DNA from: Pseudomonas sp. Leaf58
Lineage (GTDB): Bacteria > Pseudomonadota > Gammaproteobacteria > Pseudomonadales > Pseudomonadaceae
Reading direction: 5' to 3'
DNA: 64,000 nucleotides
Assembly (NCBI RefSeq): GCF_003627215.1
Contig: NZ_CP032677.1
Location: 2,237,501-2,301,500 of the forward strand
The notes under the pieces: generated by a model
Seen by the model: the letters and a program-made list of their open reading frames with translations, nothing else
What the model was told of the DNA's origin: nothing
Databases searched by the model: none
Made by a program: the position numbers and the translations under genes
Shown: in pieces, positions 9,801-20,527 of the stretch
How the letters are laid out: every line of letters begins with the position of its first letter
Numbering within the stretch: the stretch's first letter is position 1

Positions 9801-10466
9801 GTCCGGGCACCCGATGCTTCGCTGGATGACTTCGAAGCCTTCTTCGGGCCTAGTGGCCGGCTGCAACAGTTTCAGAAGCAGTATTTGCAAGTGTTCCTGA
9901 GGGACAACGTTGAGGCGTTGCATAGCGACCAGCACGGTGGTTCGTTGATCCGCAGTGATGTAATCGAGCAATTGGCGGCAGCGGACCGGATACGTGAAAC
10001 GTTCTTCGATGAGCGAGGTAACCTCAGCGTGTACTTCAGTGTCGAGCCGTTGGGCCTCAGTGCAAATCAGCGCACCAGCCTGCTGGATCTGGATGGTCAG
10101 CTTATAGCCTACACCCATGGGCCTCGGCGTATTATCGGCGTGCTCTGGCCCAACACTCAGGGGCAGCAAGTGCGCAGCAACCTCACCTTGCTCAGGCAAA
10201 ACGGCAATAGCAGCAGCCTGGAGTACCGCGGCCCTTGGTCGATGTTCCGTTTGCTCAGCCGCGGCTCGCTCAACGGGCGGACGGCAACCAGCGTGGATCT
10301 AAGTTTCAATACAGGTGATGGTGTGATGCGTTACCGGCTCAACGCTGAAAAAGCCTTCAATCCCATTACCCAGCAGCCTTTCAAAGGCTTCCAGTTGCCA
10401 CGAGGGTTGCTGCAACAGCCGCCCAAGTTGGCGCAGCTGAGGCAACCGGACGAGCAGCCATTATGA
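6861..10466 (+). CDS. tssM: T6SS inner-membrane complex protein TssM (IcmF)
   Basis: 1201 residues, full length for TssM. Two N-terminal membrane segments (about 17-40 and 60-79), then a cytoplasmic GTPase-like domain with Walker A GESHAGKSS at 138-146. The IcmF-related part contains EEMLGFTFKLDAVDTFDAWLD, a third membrane helix lies near 463-484 (WVGSGVGVLAFAIAIA), and a long periplasmic region ends in the conserved C-terminal beta domain (YRGPWSMFRLLSRG). TssM normally works with TssL and TssJ; here TssL is truncated and TssJ is absent from the window. No stop or frameshift was seen, so the gene is intact while its partners have decayed. The ATG overlaps the stop of a short upstream frame. 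Confidence 0.93.
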   Translation: MIQIWKQFKRGVLPLAVRIGLALPLLLGLGAVLMLVTIWWLGPQWAWREQQPLASVAHRSVASLVLVLVPLVCWLMLLRARFRQLQAEHRQDAAAAADPVLPIVHRQEQALNQGLARYLNNGGGRRALYRLPWYLVLGESHAGKSSLIDHTDQRFSLTRIDRVQARGRQVDELEYPVGWWISNDAVIIDPPGAFITQDGPADGALSSVPRGTQARLWSHLLSWLLHNRSQRGLNGLLLAVDLPALLHGTLEQRTALAHVLRTRLHEVSSQLGSRLPLYVVLTKFDLLDGFDQFYARLPASKREEMLGFTFKLDAVDTFDAWLDEFIDHYDRMVNEQYEQVLDQLHLLTDPFQRARLQSLHTQLTGLRPILLGFLRATLASDRFTTPALVRGVYWSSVMQQGEMRNAFIREAAQPYKTELPLSEGKVHGKAVVYFIQHVFRRIVHKEADLAGDNFRVARSKRQLLWVGSGVGVLAFAIAIASWQRYFDINGTQATSVLAKSREYSQHKVDQHLDPTGRNLLGPLDQIRDAVSVFGNYRAAWPSVADFGLYQGRIIGPLVDQAYLSLLSRRFLPALASGLIEAMNAVPPGSEQQMAALRVYRMIEDRPSRRPQWVEDWLARYWQQAFPGQGQLQRDLMQHLKYALAYADTDLPQYRQRVSEVQQALRKVPLAQRVYASLKQQAGDQLHVGLDIRNQVGPAFDVVYQPASGPGRVYRDTLLAPLLTAKGFKEYFEPQSRHITEMAMIDQWALGERAQLDYSEADRRALTQRIHQLYSADYIDSWRRALHAFAITDFQDLNHGVSVLEQMAGPAAPLHRLLETVRDNTAMQPVNAAAMVPDVRVALGDVVSEEQPQAMGIRRAFARLNALLEAKGEQPSYYEETLVAISAVYEYAKVVQDSPDPGKAALHAVLQRFALTGPDPIGTLQRVATGLPEPLNQQVRKLADQTAQVLNIEALRELERRWDADVYSFFQQRLAGRYPFVVRAPDASLDDFEAFFGPSGRLQQFQKQYLQVFLRDNVEALHSDQHGGSLIRSDVIEQLAAADRIRETFFDERGNLSVYFSVEPLGLSANQRTSLLDLDGQLIAYTHGPRRIIGVLWPNTQGQQVRSNLTLLRQNGNSSSLEYRGPWSMFRLLSRGSLNGRTATSVDLSFNTGDGVMRYRLNAEKAFNPITQQPFKGFQLPRGLLQQPPKLAQLRQPDEQPL

Positions 10467-10497
10467 AGGGTCGGTTTCTGCGCAAGCCTTGCAACGA

Positions 10498-12171
10498 CTA
10501 TGAGTCACTCAACGCCTTACCCACCAAATACCCAAAAGTCATCCCTGGTCCAAGGGTAATACCGCCACTCGGGTAATGCCCACCCATCACACTGTCCATG
10601 TCATTGCCCACCGCATACAAACCGGGTATCGGCCGCGCCTGGCGGTCGAGTACCCGGGCCGAGGCATCCGTACCCAGGCCGGCGAAGGTGCCCAGGCTGC
10701 CTGGCAGCAGTTTCACGGCGTAGAACGGCCCACGCAGCAGTGGTCGCAGCGAGGGATTGGGGGCCTGCAGCGGTTCACCCTGGGCCTGGTTGTAGGCCGA
10801 TACGCCCCGCTGGAAAACCGGGTCCTCACCTTGGGCGGCATGGCGGTTGAAGCTGTCTACCGTGCGCTGCAACTGCTCGGCGTCGATCCCACAGTGCTGT
10901 GCCAGTTGCGCCAGTGTGCGGCCACTGTGCAGGTAACCGCAGCGTTGATAATGGCGGGTGGGGAAGGGAAAGGGCTTGGCCCAGCCAATGCCATAGCGGC
11001 GTTGCGCGGCATGATCGCAGATCAGCCAGGCCTGCACTGGCTCACCCCGCGGCGTGGCGGCGAACAGGGCATTCATGAAGTCATGGTAACAATCGGCTTC
11101 GTTAACGAAGCGCCGGCCATCGCGGCGCACGGCGATGAAGCCAGGCTTGGCGCGGTCGATCAAGTGCGGGAAGTGGCCGACACTGCCATCGCGGTGTGGC
11201 ACCCGCGAAATCGGGGCCCAGGCACCACCTTGTGCGGCAGTCGTAGAAACCAGGCCACCGGCCTGTTCGCCCAGGCGCAAGCCGTCGCCGCTGTTTTCCC
11301 TGGGGGCAGCGGAATAATGCCGGTCACCGTCTGGCGCATGCGGCATCAGCTGGGCGATGCGCTGGCGGTCATGCGGGAAACCACCGCAGGCCAGCACCAC
11401 GCCGCGGCGGGCGTGGATCACCTGGCCGTCGGCAAATAGCGCGCCGCCGACCCGGCCTTCGCCCAACAGGCGGCAGGCCGGCTTGTCGGTCAGCAGTGTC
11501 ACGCCAAGGTCCAGGGCGCTGCGCAGCAGGCGTGCCACCAGCGCGTTGCCGTTGACCAACTGCAGGCCGCGCCGGTGCAGCAGCAGGTCGCGGCCGTGGC
11601 GCAGCAGGCGCTTGCCCACATGTAGCGCGGCCTTGGGCGAGCGCGTGGCGTTGAAGAAGGCGGCCATGTCGGCACCGCCGGCAATGCCCATGCCGGCCAA
11701 GCTGACAATGCCCAGCGGTGGGCGAAGTGTGTGCAGCCAGGGCCCGAGCAGGTGGCCGTCGTAGGGCAGTGCGCACAGCGAACGGCCACCGCGCGCGCTG
11801 CCGTCGCCGTCGCGCATGTCGGGCATGCGGCTACCGGACTGGAACTGCACGGCGGTGTGGTGCTGGAAGAACGCCACCATCTCCGGGCCATGGCGCAGGA
11901 ATGCGCACTGGCGTGGGTCCAGCTCGCTGGCGTGGGTTTGCGCGCGCAGGTAGCGCTCTGGGGCATCGTCAGCCTCGACGATGCCTTCGGTGATGGCCAG
12001 CGGGTTGCGCGGTATCCACAGCCAGCCCCCCGACCAGGCGCTGGTGCCGCCCAGTTGGCTGGCTTTTTCCGCGACGATCACTTGCAGGCCGTGATGCGCG
12101 GCGGTAACGGCGGCAGCCAGGCCGGAGGCCCCGGAGCCGATGACCAGTACGTCACATTCGAGGGGTTGCAT
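10498..12171 (-). CDS. FAD-dependent oxidoreductase, fumarate reductase/ketosteroid dehydrogenase type
   Basis: 557 residues. The N-terminus has the FAD dinucleotide motif DVLVIGSGASGLAAAVTAA followed by GGTSAWSGG. A second FAD-contact motif closes the protein (GLYAVGNDMDSVMGGHYPSGGITLGPGMTFGYLVGK), as in the FAD_binding_2 family of 3-ketosteroid-1-dehydrogenases and flavocytochrome c. It has no signal peptide and is likely cytoplasmic. It is the last gene of a three-gene minus operon after the NIPSNAP and AroE-like genes, under the divergent IclR regulator. That context suggests dehydrogenation of a hydroaromatic or cyclic ketone substrate, which is inference. Confidence 0.85.
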   Translation of the reverse strand: MQPLECDVLVIGSGASGLAAAVTAAHHGLQVIVAEKASQLGGTSAWSGGWLWIPRNPLAITEGIVEADDAPERYLRAQTHASELDPRQCAFLRHGPEMVAFFQHHTAVQFQSGSRMPDMRDGDGSARGGRSLCALPYDGHLLGPWLHTLRPPLGIVSLAGMGIAGGADMAAFFNATRSPKAALHVGKRLLRHGRDLLLHRRGLQLVNGNALVARLLRSALDLGVTLLTDKPACRLLGEGRVGGALFADGQVIHARRGVVLACGGFPHDRQRIAQLMPHAPDGDRHYSAAPRENSGDGLRLGEQAGGLVSTTAAQGGAWAPISRVPHRDGSVGHFPHLIDRAKPGFIAVRRDGRRFVNEADCYHDFMNALFAATPRGEPVQAWLICDHAAQRRYGIGWAKPFPFPTRHYQRCGYLHSGRTLAQLAQHCGIDAEQLQRTVDSFNRHAAQGEDPVFQRGVSAYNQAQGEPLQAPNPSLRPLLRGPFYAVKLLPGSLGTFAGLGTDASARVLDRQARPIPGLYAVGNDMDSVMGGHYPSGGITLGPGMTFGYLVGKALSDS

Positions 12172-12213
12172 TGTTGGGGTCCGCTCAGGCTTTACAGGGA
12201 GGTGGTGTGTGGC

Positions 12214-12534
12214 TTACTGCAGCGGCGAAAAAGCGGTGGGCCGCAGCAGCCGCGACTGCAGGTGCAGCACCGCGCCCAGCTCGCGGTTGCGCCGCGAAAA
12301 CTCCGCCCAGCGCGGGTCCGCTGCCATGGCGGCGCGCCGTGCCATGCGCTCGTCGAGACTGGCATAACCCCAGATGTGCACCACCTGGTTTACCTCGCCG
12401 AACTCGCTGGTGAAAAAGCCGACCAGGTTGCCCAGGTGCGCGCTTTGCACCTCCAGTGCGTGGCTTTGGTACAGCGCCAGCCAGTCGGCCATTTTCAGCG
12501 GGTCGAGGGTGTAGGTTCTCAGTTCGTAGTACAT
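12214..12534 (-). CDS. NIPSNAP family protein
   Basis: 106 residues, MYYELRTYTLDPLKMADWLALY at the start and VHIWGYASLDERMARRAAMA in the middle. This is the usual compact ferredoxin-like NIPSNAP fold, and the length is typical. Function is unknown for the family; bacterial members often sit in catabolic operons. It lies 42 bases before the FAD oxidoreductase and 117 bases after the AroE-like gene, in the same direction, so all three are probably co-transcribed. Confidence 0.85.
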   Translation of the reverse strand: MYYELRTYTLDPLKMADWLALYQSHALEVQSAHLGNLVGFFTSEFGEVNQVVHIWGYASLDERMARRAAMAADPRWAEFSRRNRELGAVLHLQSRLLRPTAFSPLQ

Positions 12535-12651
12535 GCGGGAGTCTCCATGTGGGTGGTCGGCGCCTGCAGGCGCGGGGCAAGGTGGCTGGCAGCAAGCCAG
12601 CCGAACGTGAGGGCAGGGCCCACGGCAATACCGGGCCGGGTCGGCATGGCG

Positions 12652-13461
12652 TCAGATCTCCAGCGGCGTGACGCCCATGAAGGCGCCCAGGTGGCCCAAC
12701 TGGGCGAAGGCCATTTCCGGGCCGGTCTGGACCGCGCAACCAACCTGTCGTGCGCGGTTCAACAGCGGGGTGATTTCGGGTGAGGTGACCACGTCGGCGA
12801 CCAAGGTGTCGGGCTGCAAGGTGGCGAGCAGGGCGGCAGACAGGGGCAGCTCTGCGCTGCCGCCCATACCGACAGGGGAGGCGTTGACCAGTAGGTCGAA
12901 GTCTTCCAACCCGTCGACCCGGGTGGCGATTACGACCTTGGGGAAGCTCTTGCCGAGCAGTTCGCGTACAGCGCCCATACGTGCTGCGCTGGGGTCGCTG
13001 AGGGTGATGCTGGCGATGCCAGCCTCGCCCAGGGCATAGGCGATGGCACTGCCGACCCCGCCACAACCAATCACCAGCGCACGCTTGCCCGCCGGCTCGA
13101 AGCCATGTTTGCGTGCGGCGCCCAGAAAACCGGCGCCATCCACGTTGTCGCCCAGCAGGCGCCCGTCACGCTCACGGCGTATTACGTTGACCGAGCCGAC
13201 GGCAGCTGCGCGTTGGCTAAGGCTGTCCAGGCGGCAGGCCATGGCCTGCTTGTGCGGCACGGTGACCACACAACCGCGCAGGTTCTGCCAGCCGCGCAGG
13301 GTGCCGGCAAAGGCGTCCAACGCGGCTTCGTGCAGGTCGATGGGCAGCATAGCGAGGTTGCAATTGTTGTTGGCGAACCAAGTGTTGAAGTTTTCTGGCG
13401 ACTTCACTTGGGCAATGGGCGACCCGACGATGGCGACCAGTTCCGTAGCACCACGAATCAT
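12652..13461 (-). CDS. Shikimate dehydrogenase-like protein
   Basis: 269 residues from the ATG at 13461, chosen because AAGGAGG stands just upstream; the longer frame adds 21 residues without support. The N-terminal substrate domain has VAIVGSPIAQVKSPENFN (the SPxxHN-type pocket with E/N in place of H), and VTVPHKQA carries the catalytic Lys. The NAD(P) domain has ALVIGCGGVGSAIAYALG. Because this is unlikely to be the housekeeping aroE (operon with a FAD dehydrogenase and IclR control), it probably serves quinate/shikimate-like or other hydroaromatic catabolism. A gene symbol is withheld for that reason. Confidence 0.85.
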   Translation of the reverse strand: MIRGATELVAIVGSPIAQVKSPENFNTWFANNNCNLAMLPIDLHEAALDAFAGTLRGWQNLRGCVVTVPHKQAMACRLDSLSQRAAAVGSVNVIRRERDGRLLGDNVDGAGFLGAARKHGFEPAGKRALVIGCGGVGSAIAYALGEAGIASITLSDPSAARMGAVRELLGKSFPKVVIATRVDGLEDFDLLVNASPVGMGGSAELPLSAALLATLQPDTLVADVVTSPEITPLLNRARQVGCAVQTGPEMAFAQLGHLGAFMGVTPLEI

Positions 13462-13540
13462 GCTGACCTCCTTATTGGCGTTGTAGTGGCGGTAAGCGTG
13501 ATGCAGGCGGGCTTGGCGGAACAATGCGCTTGTCAGTGAG

Positions 13541-13581
13541 TTAGTGCGATAATCGCAGCCATACTCCGGTTATCGCACTAA
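13541..13581. promoter_or_regulatory. IclR-type operator in divergent promoter
   Basis: A perfect 12-base inverted repeat, TTAGTGCGATAA (13541-13552) and TTATCGCACTAA (13570-13581), is separated by 17 bases. The left arm is also half of a nested palindrome, TGCGAT-A-ATCGCA. The core GTGCGATAATCGCAG closely resembles the GTTCGATAATCGCAC site I recall for PcaR/PobR-class IclR regulators. It lies 36 bases before the iclR start and 80 before the aroE-like start. Confidence 0.8.
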
Positions 13582-13617
13582 TCGGGCGTTTTTGGTTTCA
13601 GCCTGAGAATCGAACGC

Positions 13618-14388
13618 ATGAACACGCCAGACATCCATCCCCGTGACCTGATTGCCGGCTTGCAGAAAGGCCTGGCCCTGATGCAGCTGTTCAGCGTTGA
13701 TCAGCCGCGCTTGAGCGTACCGCAGGCAGCGAGGTTGTCCGGCCTTACCCCCAGTGCCGCCCGGCGCTTTCTGCTCACCTTGGTGCACGAGGGGTTTGCC
13801 GAAACCGACAGCCGCGAGTACTGGCTGACGCCCAAGGCCTTGCGCCTCGGCCAGGCCTATGTGGACTCGGCGCAGCTGCCGCGCATGCTGCGCCCGATCG
13901 TCGAGCAGGTGGCGCGGCAAACCCAGGAGCATGTGTCGGTGGGCACCCGTGATGGTGACGAGATCATCCACTTGGTGCGCAGCCGTTACAGCCATGTGAC
14001 TTCGTTGTCGATCAGGCCGGGTTCGCGAGTGCCGATGTATTGCACGGCGGGCGGGCGGGTCTGGTTGGCCTGGCTGGATGAGGACCAACGGGATGACTAT
14101 TTCGCCCGCAACCCGCTACGGGCATTGACGCCTTATACGCAGACGGATCGGGCGCAGTTGGAGGCGGAGTTGCTGCGGGTGAAGGGGCAGGGGTTCTGTA
14201 TCGTTGATCAGGAATATGAAATCGGCATGCGTGTATTGGGGGTGCCGCTGTTGGACCGGGCTGGCCGGTTGCAAGCGACGCTGACCATCACTACCCATGC
14301 TTCGCGGTTGAGTGTGGATGAGATACGCCTGCGCTATTTGCCGACCTTGTATGAGGCGCAGGCGTTGTTGCGGCCGGTTCTGGATTGA
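13618..14388 (+). CDS. IclR-family regulator, PcaR/PobR subgroup
   Basis: 256 residues. An N-terminal winged helix-turn-helix (LSVPQAARLSGLTPSAARRFLLTL, ending EYWLTPKALRLG) is followed by an effector-binding domain (EHVSVGTRDGDEIIHLVRS, SRVPMYCTAGGRVWLAW, GMRVLGVPLLDRAGR). The helix-turn-helix resembles the aromatic-catabolism subgroup. It is divergent from the AroE-like / NIPSNAP / FAD oxidoreductase operon and the palindromic operator lies between them, so it probably controls that operon and perhaps itself. The effector is unknown; a hydroaromatic acid is a reasonable guess. Confidence 0.9.
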   Translation: MNTPDIHPRDLIAGLQKGLALMQLFSVDQPRLSVPQAARLSGLTPSAARRFLLTLVHEGFAETDSREYWLTPKALRLGQAYVDSAQLPRMLRPIVEQVARQTQEHVSVGTRDGDEIIHLVRSRYSHVTSLSIRPGSRVPMYCTAGGRVWLAWLDEDQRDDYFARNPLRALTPYTQTDRAQLEAELLRVKGQGFCIVDQEYEIGMRVLGVPLLDRAGRLQATLTITTHASRLSVDEIRLRYLPTLYEAQALLRPVLD

Positions 14389-14401
14389 ACGCAATGGCGT
14401 T

Positions 14402-14447
14402 TTGTGCGAGCGGGTTTGCCTGCGAACACCGGCGAAGCCCGTACCAA
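14402..14447. repeat. Degenerate REP-like sequence
   Basis: GCGAGCGGGTTTGCCTGCG followed by AACACCGGCGAAGCCC resembles a single putida-type REP element with mismatches, between the convergent iclR and ABC transporter genes. Confidence 0.5.
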
Positions 14448-14476
14448 CCCCCACTCCGACATGGTGCTCAACACGT

Positions 14477-16330
14477 CTACTCCACCGCCTCGGCCACCCC
14501 TTGGTCTTCCCCTAGGAAGCCGCCACTCTGGTGCTGCCACAAACGCGCATAGGTGCCATTTTTCGCCAGCAGTTCGGCATGCGTACCTTGTTCGATGATG
14601 CGCCCTTCATCCATCACGATCAGCCGGTCCATGGCCGCGATCGTCGACAACCGATGGGCGATGGCGATGACGGTCTTGCCCTGCATCATTTCATCCAGGC
14701 TTTCCTGAATAGCAACTTCGACTTCCGAGTCCAGCGCGCTGGTGGCCTCGTCAAGCAAAAGAATCGGCGCGTTCTTCAGCATTACCCGGGCGATAGCAAT
14801 GCGCTGGCGCTGGCCGCCGGACAGCTTGATGCCACGCTCGCCCACCAGGGTGTCGTAACCGCTGTGGCCTTGGCGGTCGCTGAGCTGGCTGATGAAACCA
14901 TCGGCCTGGGCATTGGCCGCGGCGCTGCGGATTTGCGCCTCGGTCGCATCGGGGCGGCCATAGGCGATGTTGTCACGAATCGAGCGGTGCAGCAGCGAAG
15001 TGTCCTGGGTGACCATGCCGATGGCGCTGCGCAGGCTGTCTTGCGTAACCTGGGCGACGTTCTGGCCGTCGATGCGGATTGCCCCACTGTCCACGTCGTA
15101 GAAACGCAGCAGCAGGTTGATCAGCGTGGATTTACCCGCGCCCGAGCGGCCCACCAGGCCGACCTTTTCGCCGGGATGGATGTGCAGGCTCAGGTCGTTG
15201 AGCACCTGGCGCTCGCCGTTGTAGTTGAAGCAGACCTGGTCGAAGGTCACCGCGCCGCCACGGGTAACCAGCTCGGTGGCACCCGGTGCATCCTGCACCT
15301 TGGGGCCGCGGGTGAGGGTGGCCATGCCGTCTTGCACGGTGCCGATGTTTTCGAACAGCGAGGTCATCTGCCACATGATCCAGTGCGACATGCCGTTGAT
15401 GCGCAAGGCCATGGCGGTGATCGCCGCCACGGCGCCGGTGCCGACCTGGCCCTGGTGCCATAGCCACAAGGCATAGCCGCCTGCAGCCAAGATCAGGCCC
15501 ACCACCAGCGCCTGGTTGACGATCTCGAACTGGCTGACCAAGCGCATCTGGCGAAAGCCGGTGTGCTTGAAGTCCTCCATGGCCGCGCGCGCGAAATGCG
15601 CTTCACGTTTGGAGTGCGAGAACAGCTTCACCGTGGTGATGTTGGTGTAAGCGTCCGACACCCGCCCAGTCATCGAGGAGCGCGCATGGGCCTGTTCCTG
15701 GCCGACCTTGCCCAGGCGTGGCACGAAATACAGCATGGCCAGCCCGAACAGCACGATCCAGGCAATGAACGGCAGCATCAACTTCAGGGCGAAGCCACCG
15801 GCCAGGGCGATGATCGCGATGAAGTACACGCCGATGCCGGGCAGGATTTCGATGACCGTGAACAGCACTTCGCGCACCGCCAGTGCCGTTTGCATCACCT
15901 TGGTGGTAACCCTGCCAGAGAACTCATCGGAAAAGAACGACAGGCTTTGGCGCAGCATCAGGCGGTGGAAGTCCCAGCGCAGGCGCAGCGGCAAATTGAT
16001 CGCGAGCACCTGGTGCTGCACCATCGTGCGCAGCGCCACCAACCCGATACTGGTCAGCAGGACGATAGCGATCGCCCACAGCACATGGCTTTCCTGGGCG
16101 CTCGCGGTGCCGCCGGCCTGCCAGGCCGCGAGCAGGTCGACCACTTGGCCGAGGAAGGCGAACAGCCAGGCTTCGTAAATCGACACTCCGGCACTGAGCA
16201 GCGCAAGCGCCAGGATGTAGCCGCGCGCCCCTCGGGTACAGGCCCACATGAAGCGCACTAGGCCAACCGGTGGCGGCGGGGCCTCGTCGGGGGGGAAGGG
16301 GTCGAGCCGTCGTTCAAAAATACCCAGCAT
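14477..16330 (-). CDS. ABC exporter, fused membrane and ATPase domains
   Basis: 617 residues from the ATG at 16330 (MLGIFERRLDPFPPDEAPPP); 18 more residues are possible upstream, but GGGAGA precedes this ATG. An N-terminal six-helix transmembrane domain spans about residues 30-330. The ATPase domain follows, with Walker A GRSGAGKSTL, signature LSGGQRQRIAIAR, Walker B ILLLDEATSALD and the switch His in IAHRLSTIA. It is a half-transporter of the MsbA/multidrug type and should work as a homodimer exporting lipid-like or drug-like molecules. It stands alone, divergent from katG. The substrate cannot be inferred. Confidence 0.9.
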   Translation of the reverse strand: MLGIFERRLDPFPPDEAPPPPVGLVRFMWACTRGARGYILALALLSAGVSIYEAWLFAFLGQVVDLLAAWQAGGTASAQESHVLWAIAIVLLTSIGLVALRTMVQHQVLAINLPLRLRWDFHRLMLRQSLSFFSDEFSGRVTTKVMQTALAVREVLFTVIEILPGIGVYFIAIIALAGGFALKLMLPFIAWIVLFGLAMLYFVPRLGKVGQEQAHARSSMTGRVSDAYTNITTVKLFSHSKREAHFARAAMEDFKHTGFRQMRLVSQFEIVNQALVVGLILAAGGYALWLWHQGQVGTGAVAAITAMALRINGMSHWIMWQMTSLFENIGTVQDGMATLTRGPKVQDAPGATELVTRGGAVTFDQVCFNYNGERQVLNDLSLHIHPGEKVGLVGRSGAGKSTLINLLLRFYDVDSGAIRIDGQNVAQVTQDSLRSAIGMVTQDTSLLHRSIRDNIAYGRPDATEAQIRSAAANAQADGFISQLSDRQGHSGYDTLVGERGIKLSGGQRQRIAIARVMLKNAPILLLDEATSALDSEVEVAIQESLDEMMQGKTVIAIAHRLSTIAAMDRLIVMDEGRIIEQGTHAELLAKNGTYARLWQHQSGGFLGEDQGVAEAVE

Positions 16331-18969
<2,639 letters not shown>

Positions 18970-18983
18970 CGGCACCGGGCACT

Positions 18984-19000
18984 GGGGCGCTTTGCGCCCC
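18984..19000 (+). terminator. GC-rich hairpin after katG
   Basis: GGGGCGC-TTT-GCGCCCC, 15 bases after the katG stop, is a 7-bp perfect stem. There is no T-run, so it may be a weak terminator or an mRNA 3' stabiliser. Confidence 0.5.
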
Positions 19001-19081
19001 ATGCTTGCCAGGGCTGGACCATTTCGCTCTTCCTGTGCAAGCTGGTGTACGACAGTGATTGCACACAGAAGGTGATCGTTA

Positions 19082-20410
19082 GTGAACCCCGAATCCATGC
19101 TGGCGGCATTGCCAGGCTACGCCATGACCGCCGAGTCGATCCAGGTGCTGCCCGATGCCAAGGCCTACCGCGCCTGCCTGCTCGAGCGCATCCGCGCGGC
19201 AAGCCGGCGCATCGTCATCGTTGCGCTCTACCTGCAGGAAGACGAGGCCGGCCAGGAGGTGTTGGATGCCTTGTACCAGGCCAAGGCCGCGCGGCCGGGC
19301 CTGGAAATCACCATCGTGGTCGACTGGTTCCGCGCCCGGCGCGGCCTGCTGGGGGCAGGGCGCCAGCCGGGGAACGCCGCCTGGTACCAGGCCCAGCGCC
19401 AGCACCACGGGCTGGACATCGTCATCCATGGGGTGCCGGTGCAAACTCGGGAGCTGTTCGGGGTGCTGCACCTCAAGGGCAGCATCATCGACGACTGCGT
19501 GATCTACACCGGTGCCAGCCTGAACAACGTGTACTTGCACCGCTTCGACCGCTACCGCCTGGACCGCTACCACTTGTTCCAGTCGCCGGCGCTGGCCGAC
19601 GCCATGGTCGACCTGGTGCGGCGCCTGTTGCATCACAGCGCCACGCCGCGTCTCGACCTGCCGGCACCCCCTTCCACCCGTAGCCTGCGGGGTGACATCC
19701 GGCGCTTGCGCGCGCGGCTGCGGCGCATGGCCTATGAGGCGCCGGCCAGTGCAACGGGGCAAGGCCTGCGGGTGATTCCGCTGTTGGGTGTGGGCCGCGG
19801 CAACCCGCTGAACCGGGCACTGTGCGCCTTGCTGGCGGCGGCGCGTACCCAGGTGATCATCAGCACGCCGTACTTCAACCCGCCACGGGTGCTGATGCGC
19901 GAGCTTGATCAGGCGCTGGAGCGCGGCGTACAGGTGGAGCTGATCGTCGGTGACCGTACGGCAAATGACTTCTACATCGCCCCCGGCGAGCCGTTCAGTG
20001 CCAGTGGTGCGTTGCCTTACCTGTACGAAGACAACCTGCGTGCCTTCACCCGTCGTCGCCACACCGCGCTTGCAAGCGGCCAGTTGCAGGTACGGATCTG
20101 GAACGACCCTGGGCATACCTTCCATGCCAAGGGCGTGTGGGTCGACCAGCGCTATTCGCTGCTGACCGGCAACAATCTCAACCCGCGCGGTTTCAACCTG
20201 GACCTGGAAAACGGCCTGCTGATCGATGACCCACAAGGGCAGTGGCTGGCGCCACGGGAGGCAGAGTTGGCAGCGCTGCGCCAGCATGCGCCGAAGATTG
20301 GTTCGGCAGAGGCCCTGGGGGTCAAGGCCGAGCACCCCAAGGAAGTGCGCAAGTTCCTGCGTCGGCTGCGCTATAGCCGGTTGGAGCCGTTGATCAAGCG
20401 CGTGCTCTAA
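19082..20410 (+). CDS. Phospholipase D-superfamily protein, PssA-like
   Basis: 442 residues from a GTG at 19082 (AAGG nine bases upstream). Two HKD motifs are present: HLKGSIIDD (about residue 136) and HAKGVWVD (about 348), each followed by a Tyr/Asn-rich element (GASLNNVYLHRFDRYRLDRY; LTGNNLNPRGFNLDLENGLL). This layout matches phosphatidylserine synthase of the E. coli PssA (PLD) type, which transfers a phosphatidyl group from CDP-diacylglycerol to serine. Length agrees with PssA (~450). A general PLD-type phospholipid enzyme is the alternative. There is no signal peptide; it probably associates with the membrane peripherally. Confidence 0.8.
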   Translation: MNPESMLAALPGYAMTAESIQVLPDAKAYRACLLERIRAASRRIVIVALYLQEDEAGQEVLDALYQAKAARPGLEITIVVDWFRARRGLLGAGRQPGNAAWYQAQRQHHGLDIVIHGVPVQTRELFGVLHLKGSIIDDCVIYTGASLNNVYLHRFDRYRLDRYHLFQSPALADAMVDLVRRLLHHSATPRLDLPAPPSTRSLRGDIRRLRARLRRMAYEAPASATGQGLRVIPLLGVGRGNPLNRALCALLAAARTQVIISTPYFNPPRVLMRELDQALERGVQVELIVGDRTANDFYIAPGEPFSASGALPYLYEDNLRAFTRRRHTALASGQLQVRIWNDPGHTFHAKGVWVDQRYSLLTGNNLNPRGFNLDLENGLLIDDPQGQWLAPREAELAALRQHAPKIGSAEALGVKAEHPKEVRKFLRRLRYSRLEPLIKRVL

Positions 20411-20447
20411 GGGGTTGCACCACAAAGCCCTGCGCGTTTCTTGTATC

Positions 20448-20478
20448 GATAGAGCGCTGCGCTAGACGGCGCTCTATC
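20448..20478. terminator. Inverted repeat after the PssA-like gene
   Basis: GATAGAGCGC (20448-20457) and GCGCTCTATC (20469-20478) form a perfect 10-bp stem with an 11-base loop, between two convergent genes. It can serve as terminator in both directions. Confidence 0.6.
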
Positions 20479-20527
20479 ATTCCATCACCCCACAGGCCAA
20501 GGGTGAGCCTGCTATCCTGGTTAAAAT

